From Candidatus Omnitrophota bacterium (GTDB lineage: Bacteria; Omnitrophota; Gorgyraeia; Gorgyraeales; Gorgyraeaceae), in assembly GCA_018814825.1 (NCBI GenBank), contig JAHIYJ010000024.1, positions 1 to 34,581 of the forward strand: DNA of 34,581 nucleotides. The letters are read 5' to 3'. The notes under the pieces are model-generated. The model did not search any database and had not been told where the DNA came from. It saw only the letters and a program-made list of their open reading frames with translations. Shown in pieces: positions 6,115-14,307 of the stretch. Position 1 is the stretch's first letter. The number at the start of each line of letters is the position of its first letter. Position numbers and translations under genes: made by a program.

Positions 6115-7947
6115 TTATGCCTTATCTAAATACTTGCGGGCGTCTTGTAACTTCAATCCTTCTCCCTGCAATAGACTTTTATACTCTGGGTTAATAATCA
6201 TGTTCCTAAAATATGCGTCTGCATCTCCCTTTAAATTACGCAAATTTAAAATAATAACTTTATCGCCAAATCTTTCATCAGTTTTATCCTTGATTATATC
6301 CTCATTGGCATTGCTTGCTTCAATTAAGACTATTCCTATTTCATTGGGTTTAAGTTTTCTTGCCTCGATTTTTGTATAAATATCTCCTAATACCCCTAAT
6401 TGTATCTTGCCACGTTGTACTAAGTTTCTTCTGTGAAAGAAAATAGGTGTTAATTCAGATAAAGGCTTTCCTCGAATTACACTTGTTCTTTCACTCTTAT
6501 CTACTTCAGCGGTTAATGTATCAATCACCTTTCTCAAGACTATTTGCAGGTTGCCTTGTGGATTATTTTGAATATCAGGATAGTTTTCTGAAAAGACAGT
6601 TTGCGCTTCTCTTATTGCTTCATAGTGTCCTCTCACTGGACATATTGCTTCATGATAGATATATTCCTGTCTAATAGAAGAAATAGGATTATTCAGAACT
6701 TCTCTGGATAAAACTAATGTTGGCTGGGGAAATAGTTTATTAAAAGCCTCTTCACTTCCTAACAGACGAATTAGTTCTGCTTTTAGTGGTGGTGCATGGG
6801 AAGAAAAACCAAGAGAATAATCATCTTTTACGTTTAATACAACAGCGTCTGTTGCGATAATACGTAAGGGTTGGTCGCTATCAACAATTACTTGCAAGGT
6901 ATTATTTATCTTGTATTCTATTTCTTGAACATCTTCTTTTAGATTATCTGTTTCATCTGTAAAATTACCTTGAGACAAATTATACACCATCTGCTCAAAA
7001 GCAAGGTTACCTTTGCGGATAAAACCGTCGGGAGTAGGCTTTTTTAGTGACGAGTCTGAGAAATTGAAAGGCTCTTGATGAATAGGTGCTTGAGTTTCTT
7101 TTTTGGATTCTCTTTGAGCAAGGATTTTATAAATTCTGGCTCTATTATACCTCTGTAACATAATGGGATATATATTCATACAGATATTAGCAATTATAGA
7201 TCCTACCGCCCACAATGGCATATCTCTGTTAAAAAAAATATAAAAACCATAAAAGTAGATAACTACAAAAGGAATGTGTATACTTTCCCATATTCGTGTT
7301 CCTGTTTCAAGGTTTTTTAAGGATTCATTTATATTCCCATTAATAAATTCCTTCACCCCCAATAATTTATATAAGTTGCCGAAACTTAGGCGGAATACTT
7401 TCTGAAATAATCTAATACCCAATACTTCATACACTCTCCCGCTTCTTTCAAAAGATTTCGGCCTGAAATATAAGTCTGCAACCTTCGGAATCAAACTGAT
7501 TTTTTTCTTTGTTGTTGTAGAGGCTAATGCCGAGTCAAAATCTTCTCTTTCTTTAGGTCCAAATTGCCCGTCTTTATAGACTGCTATGTAAAGATTATCT
7601 GGCTCGTGAGATATCCAAATATTGCCTTCTTTGTCTATCTCTATTTGAATATTTTGTTTTTCTATCTCTTCTAATAAATTAGGCAATCTATATTTACTTA
7701 TTACTGCCCCTAAAATTTCTTCATAGGTCTCTCCCTGATGTCCATCTAATATACCCTTATGAATAGCCACTGCAAGCATAGTACATAGATAACGCGGAGT
7801 GATTTCTTCTTTATTATTAAAATCGATTTGTTTTCTAAGGTGTTGGGGAGGTAGAGTATCTGGATAGACGTTGGTGGTAACTAAAAACGATACCGCAACG
7901 ATAATCGAGATAACTTTTATGCTGAAAAGTTTTTTAAAGTTTAACAT
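6115..7947 (-). CDS. Exported/membrane protein with acyltransferase-like middle domain
   Basis: The protein has 610 residues. An N-terminal hydrophobic segment (KVISIIVAVSFLVTT) works as signal peptide or anchor. Residues about 30-150 (TPRYLCTMLAVAIHKGILDG and following) match no family I can name. Residues about 155-280 resemble the small membrane acyltransferases related to glycosyl-diaponeurosporenoate acyltransferase: LYFRPKSFERSGRVYEVLGI, then two membrane helices (IPFVVIYFYGFYIFF; LWAVGSIIANICM) ending in NIYPIMLQRYNRARI. The C-terminal 300 residues look soluble; they include YIYHEAICPVRGHYEAIREA and LTPIFFHRRNLVQRGKI and are unassigned. No good ribosome site precedes the ATG. A short hairpin (6106-6120) overlaps the stop codon. 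The acyltransferase resemblance comes from recalled motifs and is moderate. The 5856-6114 gap downstream holds the GIY-YIG promoter and nothing else I can name. Confidence 0.55.
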   Translation of the reverse strand: MLNFKKLFSIKVISIIVAVSFLVTTNVYPDTLPPQHLRKQIDFNNKEEITPRYLCTMLAVAIHKGILDGHQGETYEEILGAVISKYRLPNLLEEIEKQNIQIEIDKEGNIWISHEPDNLYIAVYKDGQFGPKEREDFDSALASTTTKKKISLIPKVADLYFRPKSFERSGRVYEVLGIRLFQKVFRLSFGNLYKLLGVKEFINGNINESLKNLETGTRIWESIHIPFVVIYFYGFYIFFNRDMPLWAVGSIIANICMNIYPIMLQRYNRARIYKILAQRESKKETQAPIHQEPFNFSDSSLKKPTPDGFIRKGNLAFEQMVYNLSQGNFTDETDNLKEDVQEIEYKINNTLQVIVDSDQPLRIIATDAVVLNVKDDYSLGFSSHAPPLKAELIRLLGSEEAFNKLFPQPTLVLSREVLNNPISSIRQEYIYHEAICPVRGHYEAIREAQTVFSENYPDIQNNPQGNLQIVLRKVIDTLTAEVDKSERTSVIRGKPLSELTPIFFHRRNLVQRGKIQLGVLGDIYTKIEARKLKPNEIGIVLIEASNANEDIIKDKTDERFGDKVIILNLRNLKGDADAYFRNMIINPEYKSLLQGEGLKLQDARKYLDKA

Positions 7948-7956
7948 AACGTAAGC

Positions 7957-7981
7957 AAAAAATTACCCTCTTTTTAAAGGG
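7957..7981 (-). terminator. Terminator-like hairpin in the leader of the 610-residue protein gene
   Basis: On the minus strand CCCTTT-AAAA-AAGGG-type pairing gives a 6-bp stem with one G-U pair (7966-7981), followed by TAA and six T (A-run at 7957-7962). It could end gpsA transcription. However, it lies downstream of a promoter-like site at 8018-8026 and only about 10 nt before the next start codon, so it may also attenuate that gene. Confidence 0.45.
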
Positions 7982-8017
7982 CTTGATTTACTTCCATATA
8001 CCTAATACCTAATATAA

Positions 8018-8026
8018 AGTATACCA
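8018..8026 (-). promoter_or_regulatory. Extended -10 promoter candidate for the 610-residue protein gene
   Basis: The minus strand reads TGGTATACT, an extended -10 element, about 70 bp before the start codon. No convincing -35 is visible. Confidence 0.4.
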
Positions 8027-8061
8027 CAAATATGGCAGATATAAAACCTAAATTTATAGTA

Positions 8062-9051
8062 TCACTCCGCCTTTGGTTCCCGCGTCATCAGTTCGTTTAC
8101 CGCAGCAAGCGGAGACTTATTTTCAAATATCACGGAATAGACTTCCTGCGTGATTGGCAGGTCTATTCTTTTCTTTATCCCGAGCTCTAAAGCCGCTTTC
8201 GCTGTCCAGGCCCCTTCTATTTCCATGATACTTTTTTTAAGGAGCTCTTCCGGGTTATTGCCTTTACCGAGCTTTTCCCCAAAGCCCCTGTTCCTGCCCT
8301 CAAGACTGGCGCATGTAGTCACGAGATCTCCGAGGCCGCCAAGCCCCATAAAAGTATCCCTGGCCGCTCCCAGCACGACCCCGAGCCGTGACATCTCCAA
8401 AAGTCCTCTTGTCAGTATCGCCGCCTTTGTATTGGCCCCGAAACCAAGGCCGTCGGAAATACCAGCGGCTATGGCGATGATATTCTTAAGCGCTCCTCCC
8501 AGCTCCACTCCTGTCATGTCAGAATTAGTATAAAGCCTGAACCTCTCTGTCCTGAAAATATCTCTTACCTTGCGGGCAAAGACTTCATCATGAGAGGCGG
8601 CCACCACAGCCGTAGGAACCCCCCTCGCTACTTCAGGAGCTATACTCGGCCCTGAAAGAACAGCTATATCCCTTTCGCCCAGGACATCAAGCGCTACCTC
8701 GCTCATGCGCTTGAATGTTTTCTGCTCGAGTCCCTTTGTCACGCTTACAAGTCCGCCGATTGACTCTTTTATGGCGTTTCTGTTCTTTGTAAGAACTCCC
8801 CTGAAAAACCTGGATGGGACAGCTATGACTATGAGATTAGTATCTTCGCAGGCGCTGTACGCGTCGGACGTAAAATCGATATTATCCGGAAGCTTTATTC
8901 CGGGCAGAAACTTTTTATTTTCCCTGTCCCTGCTTAAGGCTAGTATGTTTTCCTTAAACGCACCCCACAGGGAAACGTCAAATCCTTTATTTTTAAGAAG
9001 TGCCGCCAGGGCAGTACCCCAGCTCCCATCCCCTAAAACAGTTACTTTCAA
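8062..9051 (-). CDS. gpsA: Glycerol-3-phosphate dehydrogenase [NAD(P)+]
   Basis: This cytoplasmic enzyme (329 residues, standard length) reduces dihydroxyacetone phosphate to sn-glycerol-3-phosphate, the backbone for phospholipids. The N-terminal Rossmann loop is VLGDGSWGTALAALL. Family motifs follow: KFLPGIKLP, IAVPSRFFR, SVTKGLEQKTF, LSGPSIAPEVARG, then the catalytic-domain stretch GVELGGALKNIIAIAAGISDG and GLGGLGDLVTTC. The start is a TTG (9049-9051). It is supported by a strong GGAGGG 4 nt upstream, and no ATG or GTG fits the conserved N-terminus better. A sigma-70 promoter lies about 25-50 bp upstream, so the gene has its own transcript. Confidence 0.95.
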   Translation of the reverse strand: MKVTVLGDGSWGTALAALLKNKGFDVSLWGAFKENILALSRDRENKKFLPGIKLPDNIDFTSDAYSACEDTNLIVIAVPSRFFRGVLTKNRNAIKESIGGLVSVTKGLEQKTFKRMSEVALDVLGERDIAVLSGPSIAPEVARGVPTAVVAASHDEVFARKVRDIFRTERFRLYTNSDMTGVELGGALKNIIAIAAGISDGLGFGANTKAAILTRGLLEMSRLGVVLGAARDTFMGLGGLGDLVTTCASLEGRNRGFGEKLGKGNNPEELLKKSIMEIEGAWTAKAALELGIKKRIDLPITQEVYSVIFENKSPLAAVNELMTREPKAE

Positions 9052-9073
9052 TTAACCCTCCGTAATTTTATTT

Positions 9074-9102
9074 AGTTTATCATAGATGAATTCTTTAGTC
9101 AA
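9074..9102 (-). promoter_or_regulatory. Promoter of gpsA
   Basis: On the minus strand TTGACT (9097-9102), 17 bp, then TAAACT (9074-9079): five of six and five of six matches to consensus with ideal spacing. It is followed 13 bp later by the GGAGGG ribosome site and the TTG start of gpsA. Confidence 0.75.
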
Positions 9103-9122
9103 TCGCAAGAATTAATAAGTAG

Positions 9123-9174
9123 CGTCAAGTTAAGCAGCATCCCTCGACTGCGCTCGGGACAGGTAAGATGCTGC
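9123..9174. repeat. Half REP arm joined to a second palindrome
   Basis: CGTCAAGTTAAG (9123-9134) equals the right arm of the five 41-bp palindromes (as in copy D), but no left arm precedes it. It runs straight into an 8-bp inverted repeat GCAGCATC (9134-9141) / GATGCTGC (9167-9174). The loop of that repeat contains CCTCGACTGCGCTCGGGACA. It lies between the gpsA promoter and the terminator at 9225. The remaining bases of this 230-bp gap hold nothing I can name. Confidence 0.6.
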
Positions 9175-9224
9175 GACTACATTTTAGGCTGTAGCTTTCA
9201 TATTTAGCTGTAGGCCAGGTTAAT

Positions 9225-9284
9225 AAAAAACCCCGCATTCATATAGTCTCAACCGCGCTATTGATACGGGGTGATCGGGGTTTT
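9225..9284 (-). terminator. Terminator after the 119-residue unknown gene
   Basis: AAAACCCCG (9227-9235) and CGGGGTTTT (9276-9284) are perfect inverted arms of 9 bp around a 40-nt loop. On the minus strand the stem begins inside the stop codon of the upstream gene and ends in a run of six T followed by ATT. The symmetry means it could also work on the plus strand. Confidence 0.6.
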
Positions 9285-9642
9285 ATCTGGGATTTGTGGC
9301 CACAAAATCCACTTCAAATGTATGTTTGAACGCTATGGAATACACCTCATCCCTTACAACTGCGCAAAACTTCCCCACCACGTCACAGGTAAAACTGTCT
9401 TTTCCCTGCTTGGTATTCTTTTTCTTGTATATAAAGACATGGCGTTTATCGTAATTTGACGGAAGAATATTCTCCAGGAACAGGCTCTCGTCATTACAAA
9501 CCTTCTTACGATTACCTATAATATAGACAGAATGACGCTTAGTGATTGTCCTGATGCCGTTTTTTTCCACGGTCTCGGATATCAAAAGATCACGTCTTTT
9601 CTTATCCAGCGAGGTCAGGTTTTTAAAAACTAGCTCTCTCAT
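9283..9642 (-). CDS. Conserved-looking small protein of unknown function
   Basis: The protein has 119 residues, is basic and cytoplasmic, with no signal peptide or membrane segment. It opens MRELVFKNLTSLDKKRRDLL, continues with IRTITKRHSVYIIG, and has C-terminal beta-like stretches (DSFTCDVVGKFCAVVRDEVY). I recognise no family. Translation should be good: the ATG at 9640-9642 has AAGGCGG about 5-6 nt upstream. A near-perfect promoter lies about 80 bp upstream inside the lspA 3' end, and a terminator starts at its stop codon. It is therefore a strongly expressed single-gene unit. The strength of the signals argues that it is a real and abundant protein. Confidence 0.75.
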   Translation of the reverse strand: MRELVFKNLTSLDKKRRDLLISETVEKNGIRTITKRHSVYIIGNRKKVCNDESLFLENILPSNYDKRHVFIYKKKNTKQGKDSFTCDVVGKFCAVVRDEVYSIAFKHTFEVDFVATNPR

Positions 9643-9718
9643 CTTGTCCGCCTTCTGCTTAAAACTTTTTAAATCTTTTTAGTTAGATAATAAAAAAAAT
9701 GGCCTTTCTCTATTCAAT

Positions 9719-10234
9719 TTAATTATACCACACGCTTCTTGTTTTGTCAATTTGACACGGTTTTTGCCTGATAAAAGAGAGTATTAAAAGGACTGTCCCT
9801 ATGGTAATCGAGCTATCCGCTACATTAAAAACAGGCCATACTCTAACATCAATAAAATCAATAACATAGCTAAACAATAACCTGTCGAGAAGATTGCCAA
9901 TTGCCCCTGAAAGTATCAAAATAAGACTAAAGTTAAGCATCGGCTTTCTAAAAAATTCGGCCCGCTGGATGGTCTTGATTAACAAAGTGGCTATAAATAC
10001 CACTGCCACTATTGAAATCACGGCAAATACATGTGTAGCGTTCTTAAAAAGTCCGAAAGCCGCCCCAGTGTTGCTCACAAAGGTAATATGCAACGCGTTA
10101 CTTATTATAGGTATAGACTCGCCTACTGACAGATTCTGCCTTACCAGGTATTTCAGGCCTTGGTCGATGGAAAGTATCAGCAGGATAAAAAGCGCTGAGG
10201 CTACTGCTTGGCTTTTTCTTCCTTGGATTGACAT
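9719..10234 (-). CDS. lspA: Lipoprotein signal peptidase (signal peptidase II)
   Basis: This inner-membrane aspartic protease (171 residues, typical) cuts the signal peptide of diacylated prolipoproteins. Four membrane helices are visible, beginning with VASALFILLILSIDQGLKYLV. Motifs: FVSNTGAAFGLF, then the two catalytic aspartates in LSGAIGNLLDRL and FNVADSSITIGT. The ATG at 10232-10234 overlaps the end of the traR/dksA-type gene by 34 nt and has no separate ribosome site, so translation is probably coupled. The last codons double as the -10 box of the promoter for the next gene. The pair traR/dksA-lspA next to ileS is a common bacterial arrangement. Confidence 0.95.
   Translation of the reverse strand: MSIQGRKSQAVASALFILLILSIDQGLKYLVRQNLSVGESIPIISNALHITFVSNTGAAFGLFKNATHVFAVISIVAVVFIATLLIKTIQRAEFFRKPMLNFSLILILSGAIGNLLDRLLFSYVIDFIDVRVWPVFNVADSSITIGTVLLILSFIRQKPCQIDKTRSVWYN
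9722..9750 (-). promoter_or_regulatory. Consensus promoter inside the 3' end of lspA
   Basis: On the minus strand TTGACA (9745-9750), exactly 17 bp, TATAAT (9722-9727), with TGG directly before the -10 (extended -10). Both hexamers are perfect. The -10 reads the final lspA codons Trp-Tyr-Asn. It should drive the 119-residue gene at 9642-9283. Confidence 0.85.
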
Positions 10235-10575
10235 TGTATGCAGTATTTAGCGTAAGGTAAGGCTTTTAGCCGCTTCATGGGGATCTTTTTTGAACAACTG
10301 ACGCATATCCCGTATTTGCCTTCATCTATGAGCTTCAGTGTCTCGTCAATTTCATAGATAACTTTCTGTTCACTCGTCGCGATGTTCAGGCTGAGATCCC
10401 TGTCATAACTGTCGCTGGCCATGTCAGCCATGTGATAGCTGTAGCCGGAAAGGTCCCCTGAAGCCTCCTTAAGAGATTTCATGTTTTCCTTAGTTATTTC
10501 GTGTATCTCTTTTACTATCTCCGCCCTCTTTTTTAAAAGAAGTTTCTTGAATTCCGCGGCCTCTTTTTTTGTCAT
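10201..10575 (-). CDS. TraR/DksA-type C4 zinc-finger protein
   Basis: The protein has 124 residues. An N-terminal coiled-coil helix (KKEAAEFKKLLLKKRAEIVK and on) leads to a C4 zinc finger CVSC-X17-CIQC near the C-terminus. Between them is the family stretch ETLKLIDEGKYGICVSC, where the usual text is 'I..G.YG.C..C'. DksA-like proteins enter the secondary channel of RNA polymerase and tune transcription with ppGpp. Short family members next to ileS-lspA are common and less well understood. I chose ATG 10573-10575, two bases after the ileS stop, with GGGAG upstream; a longer frame overlapping ileS is unlikely. It overlaps lspA at its 3' end. Confidence 0.85.
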   Translation of the reverse strand: MTKKEAAEFKKLLLKKRAEIVKEIHEITKENMKSLKEASGDLSGYSYHMADMASDSYDRDLSLNIATSEQKVIYEIDETLKLIDEGKYGICVSCSKKIPMKRLKALPYAKYCIQCQSKEEKAKQ

Positions 10576-10577
10576 GT

Positions 10578-13367
10578 CTATTTTATCTCCCTTTCTTCTA
10601 CAACGCTTAAGCATCTCCGGCAAAGGGATGGATGGGTCTTGTCAGTACCCACAAAGGTGCTCCAGTTCCAGCAACGGCCGCATTTTTTACCGTCAGCCGG
10701 AACTACCTCTATTTTTCTCTCTTTTGCCTTTTCAAGCTCTACTTGCGACACTATAAAAAGCGCATGTAGGTCATTCAGGTATTTAGCCAAAAAATTATAC
10801 TCTAAATCCTCTTTTATGTAAAGCTTTATTTTTGACTCCAGGGGACTGCCTATAAGTTTGGCGATACGCTTTTCCTCTATGGCTTTAAGCGCTTCTTCCC
10901 TAAGCCTGAGCAGCTTAGCCCAGTTATCTTCAAGGCCCGCGTCTATAAGGGGTTCCTCTACCTTGGGCCAGTCCGCGAGATGTACCGAGCCTTTGCCCTT
11001 GAAATAACCCCATATCTCTTCCGCCGTAAACGGGATTAAGGGGGCCAACTCCCTGACCAGTATATCCAGTATTTTATATAGGGCCGTCTGGGCCGAGCGC
11101 CTGGCCGTTGAATTTTTGGCGAATGTATACAGCCTGTCTTTTAACATGTCCAGATAAAAACTCGACATATCGACAATACAAAATCTGTATATGGAGCTGG
11201 TGACTTCATGATAGGCAAACCGTTCAAACGCGCCTGTCACGTCCCTCAGGACACTATTCACCCGCGACAAAGCCCACCTGTCTATCTCGAGCATGTCCTC
11301 ATGCCGGACAGAGTGTGTTTTATGGTCAAAGTCGTTGATATTACCGAGTATAAATTTCGCGGTATTCCTGAATTTTCTATAAGCCTCGACTGTGCGCTGT
11401 AATATCTCTTCTGATATTTTCACATCGTCAAAATAAGAGGAAGAGCTCGCCCAGAGCCTAAGGACATCAGCCCCTTTCTTAGAAATGATCTCCTGCGGGG
11501 ATATAACGTTGCCGGCTGACTTCGACATCTTTTTGCCTTCCCCGTCTACCACGAAACCGTGGGTAAGGACATTTTTAAATGGCGCGCGGCCTACGGTTCC
11601 CATGCCTATAAGGAGGCTCGACTGAAACCAGCCCCTATGCTGGTCTGAGCCCTCCAGATACAGGTCCGCCGGGAAGGTCAGGTTTTCCCTTATCTTTAAA
11701 ACTCCCTGGTGGCTTGAGCCTGACTCAAACCATACGTCCAATATGTCTGTCTCTTTCTTAAATTCCCCTGAGCCGCATTTCGGGCACTTGAACCCGGCAG
11801 GCATCAGGCTGGAAGGGCTTTCAGTAAACCACGCGTCAGAGCCTGATTTGCCGAAAAGTTCCTCTATGTTTTTCCTGACCTTATCATCCGCTATCTCGTG
11901 ATCACATGATGAGCAATATATAACAGGTATGGGCACGCCCCAGTAACGCTGTCTTGACAGGCACCAGTCAGGCCGCAGTTCTATCATACTAGAGATGCGT
12001 CTCTGGCCTATATCCGGCACCCACTTTACCTTTTTTATCTCGTCAAGGGTCTTTGACCTCAAGCCGTTTTTGTCCACGCCCACAAACCATTGACGGGTCG
12101 CGCGGAACAATAAAGGCTGACGGCACCTCCAGCAATGAGGGTATGAGTGCTCTGTCTTTTCCGCAAGCAAAAGAGATTTTTTATCGCTCAGGATCTTAAG
12201 GACCTGATCATTGGCCTCAAAGACGTTTTTACCGACTATTAATTCCGGGACCTCATAGTCTTGTGACTTAAAGAACCTCCCTTTGTCATCGACGGGCATG
12301 ATGACCGGCAGGCCATATTTTAAACCCACCTCATAATCTTCCTGGCCATGGCCCGGGGCTATATGCACACATCCTGTCCCGTCCTGGTTAGATACATAGT
12401 CAGCCAGCACTACTTTTGAATAGCGTCCCAGGAAAGGATGGCGCGTCACCAGGCCTTCGAGCTCTCTGCCTTTGACTCTTTTAACGACTTTGCCTTGTAA
12501 TTTTATCTTTCCGCGCAACGTCTCAAGCAGGTCTTCCGCGAACATCAGTTCCTCATCTTTATCAGTCTTGAAAACAACATAATTCAGGTCAGGATGTACG
12601 GCAATAGCCACGTTTGAGATCAATGTCCAGGGCGTAGTGGTCCAGACCAGAAAGGCTGAAGGCTGAACCCCGAACCACTCACTTCGTTCGGGTACGGGGC
12701 ATGGGCTGAAGGCTGAAGGCTTCAACGCGAACTTTACATATATCGACGGAGAAAGGCGGTCCTCATATTCCACTTCTGCTTCGGCTAACGCGGTTTCACA
12801 TCTGGCGCACCAGTTTATGGGCTTTAGTCCGCGGTAAATGAACCCGTCTTTCGCCAGCTTGTTGAATGCCTTAACGACTTCCTTCTCATAAGTCGGGTCC
12901 AGGGTCAGGTAAGGATTGGCCCATTCCCCGAATATGGCCAGCCGTTTGAACTCTTCTCTCTGTATATTGACGAATTTCATCGCGAATTCATGCGCGAGCT
13001 TTCTGAACTCGACCTGGTCTATATCGTGCTTTGTCTTTCTCATTTCCTTGAAAAGCTGGTGTTCTATCGGCATGCCGTGACAGTCCCATCCTGGCACATA
13101 GGGGGCGTCAAATCCTTGCATTGTCTTGAATTTGACAACTATATCCTTGAGAGTCTTATTAAGGGCATGGCCTATATGGATATTGCCATTGGCGTATGGA
13201 GGGCCGTCGTGAAGCGTATACTTCGGCGCACCATTACGTATTTCCCTTATCTTTGAATAGAGATCCTCTTTCCCCCATTGGTCCAGGATGCGCGGCTCTT
13301 TATCCGAAAGGTTCCCCTTCATAGGGAAGTCTGTCTTAGGCAGATTCAAAGTCTTCTTATAATCCAT
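10578..13367 (-). CDS. ileS: Isoleucyl-tRNA synthetase
   Basis: It charges tRNA-Ile with isoleucine (about 929 residues, class I). The class I signature is [15 protein letters not shown], the signature KMSKS lies in [14 protein letters not shown], and the editing domain follows [14 protein letters not shown]. The C-terminal zinc finger is CGRCWNW...CRRC. Start: the ATG at 13365-13367 gives [20 protein letters not shown], the usual N-terminus; a GTG three codons earlier overlaps the mtnP stop. Anomaly: between KFALK and LVWTTTPW there are about 23 extra residues ([17 protein letters not shown] and repeat of QPSAF), encoded by a repeat-rich palindromic DNA piece at 12654-12720 that keeps the frame. 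The rest of the enzyme looks intact. Confidence 0.96.
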   Translation of the reverse strand: MDYKKTLNLPKTDFPMKGNLSDKEPRILDQWGKEDLYSKIREIRNGAPKYTLHDGPPYANGNIHIGHALNKTLKDIVVKFKTMQGFDAPYVPGWDCHGMPIEHQLFKEMRKTKHDIDQVEFRKLAHEFAMKFVNIQREEFKRLAIFGEWANPYLTLDPTYEKEVVKAFNKLAKDGFIYRGLKPINWCARCETALAEAEVEYEDRLSPSIYVKFALKPSAFSPCPVPERSEWFGVQPSAFLVWTTTPWTLISNVAIAVHPDLNYVVFKTDKDEELMFAEDLLETLRGKIKLQGKVVKRVKGRELEGLVTRHPFLGRYSKVVLADYVSNQDGTGCVHIAPGHGQEDYEVGLKYGLPVIMPVDDKGRFFKSQDYEVPELIVGKNVFEANDQVLKILSDKKSLLLAEKTEHSYPHCWRCRQPLLFRATRQWFVGVDKNGLRSKTLDEIKKVKWVPDIGQRRISSMIELRPDWCLSRQRYWGVPIPVIYCSSCDHEIADDKVRKNIEELFGKSGSDAWFTESPSSLMPAGFKCPKCGSGEFKKETDILDVWFESGSSHQGVLKIRENLTFPADLYLEGSDQHRGWFQSSLLIGMGTVGRAPFKNVLTHGFVVDGEGKKMSKSAGNVISPQEIISKKGADVLRLWASSSSYFDDVKISEEILQRTVEAYRKFRNTAKFILGNINDFDHKTHSVRHEDMLEIDRWALSRVNSVLRDVTGAFERFAYHEVTSSIYRFCIVDMSSFYLDMLKDRLYTFAKNSTARRSAQTALYKILDILVRELAPLIPFTAEEIWGYFKGKGSVHLADWPKVEEPLIDAGLEDNWAKLLRLREEALKAIEEKRIAKLIGSPLESKIKLYIKEDLEYNFLAKYLNDLHALFIVSQVELEKAKERKIEVVPADGKKCGRCWNWSTFVGTDKTHPSLCRRCLSVVEEREIK
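12654..12720. repeat. In-frame repeat/palindrome insertion inside ileS
   Basis: Two direct copies of GGCTGAA (12654-12667) and two more plus GGC (12704-12720) flank a 36-bp centre. The centre has CCCGAAC (12669-12675) pairing with GTTCGGG (12686-12692). It encodes the extra residues PSAF...QPSAF just before the conserved VWTTTPW of the editing domain. Its repeat structure differs from all surrounding coding DNA, which points to an inserted element. Confidence 0.7.
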
Positions 13368-13372
13368 AACAC

Positions 13373-14233
13373 TCACTCTTTTATATATTTGCCTATTATT
13401 ATATCCAGGTTTTTCTTTGTCTTGGCCGGTATAAGTTTTTTGTCAGTTATAATAGCGTATTTGAGGGCCTCTTTGCAAGCGCATTCTTTCTTATCGCCTG
13501 CCAGGGCAGGGACTATCTTTTTTATCAGTCTCTTGGCGGCCTCTACATTTTTATTTAGATTTTCTATAACCATGTCGATTGTCACCATTTCATCGTGCCA
13601 GCAGTCATAGTCAGTTATAAAAGCGACTGTCGCGAAACACATCTCCGCTTCCCTGGCAAGCCTGGCCTCAGGCATATTGGTCATGCCTATTATATCCATG
13701 CCCCAGGCCTTGTGAAGGAGCGATTCGGCTCTGGTTGAAAACGCCGGACCTTCCATATTAAGGTATGTGCCTTTATCGTGCACGGTAAGGCCTAACTCCC
13801 TGCCAGCTTTCAAGACAGTCTTTCTTGTTTCAGGGCACACAGGATCCGCGAAACTTATGTGCGCCACAATGCCTTCGCCAAAAAAAGTCGTCTTCCGTGC
13901 CTGATTAGTCTTATCCACAAACTGGTCCGGGAGCATTATATCAAGGGGCTTTAACTCTTTTTTAAAACTACCCACGGCTGACATCGATACTATTTTCTCG
14001 ACACCCAGCTTCTTCATGCCGTAAATATTAGCCTTGTAGTTAAGTTCCGTGGGCAATATCCTGTGGCCCCTGCCGTGCCTCGGTAAAAACACAACCTCTA
14101 CCCCCTCAAGCCTGCCAGTAACATAACTATCAGAAGGATCGCCGAAGGGAGTGTCTACTTTGATTTCCTTCGCATCCTTTAATCCATCAATCTGATACAA
14201 CCCGCTGCCGCCTATTATACCTATCTTAGCCAT
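13373..14233 (-). CDS. mtnP: S-methyl-5'-thioadenosine phosphorylase
   Basis: It phosphorolyses methylthioadenosine, the by-product of polyamine synthesis, to adenine and methylthioribose-1-phosphate (286 residues, typical). Motifs in order: [13 protein letters not shown] (phosphate loop), [36 protein letters not shown] (nucleoside site), [20 protein letters not shown] and ITDYDCWH. The aspartates of DYDCW favour the 6-aminopurine (adenosine-type) enzyme over inosine/guanosine phosphorylases. The ATG at 14231-14233 has AAGGGGG about 7 nt upstream. It follows proC with repeat copy D in between, and its stop overlaps or abuts the ileS start, so it belongs to the same transcript. Substrate choice within the family is fairly, not fully, sure. 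Confidence 0.88.
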   Translation of the reverse strand: MAKIGIIGGSGLYQIDGLKDAKEIKVDTPFGDPSDSYVTGRLEGVEVVFLPRHGRGHRILPTELNYKANIYGMKKLGVEKIVSMSAVGSFKKELKPLDIMLPDQFVDKTNQARKTTFFGEGIVAHISFADPVCPETRKTVLKAGRELGLTVHDKGTYLNMEGPAFSTRAESLLHKAWGMDIIGMTNMPEARLAREAEMCFATVAFITDYDCWHDEMVTIDMVIENLNKNVEAAKRLIKKIVPALAGDKKECACKEALKYAIITDKKLIPAKTKKNLDIIIGKYIKE

Positions 14234-14264
14234 CTCGCCCCCTTTTTATTTACCATCCCCTTTT

Positions 14265-14307
14265 CTTAACTTGACGATTCTTACATTGTAAGTTTCGTCA
14301 AGTTAAG
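14265..14307. repeat. REP-like palindrome, copy D (proC-mtnP junction)
   Basis: The core is 14266-14306 with arms TTAACTTGAC/GTCAAGTTAA. It differs from copy A by one base: TTTC instead of TTTT right of the inner palindrome. That change adds a G-C pair and lengthens the stem. The stop codon of proC (14303-14305 on the plus strand) lies in the right arm. No T-run follows on the transcribed strand, so it should not terminate strongly. Confidence 0.9.

Noticed and set aside
12654-12720. Frameshift or assembly error in ileS
   Set aside because: The extra DNA keeps the frame and both flanks continue with conserved IleRS sequence; an assembly error would more likely break the frame.
14265-14307. 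Intrinsic terminator between proC and mtnP
   Set aside because: The stem is long but no T-run follows on the transcribed strand, and mtnP has no promoter of its own, so read-through is needed.
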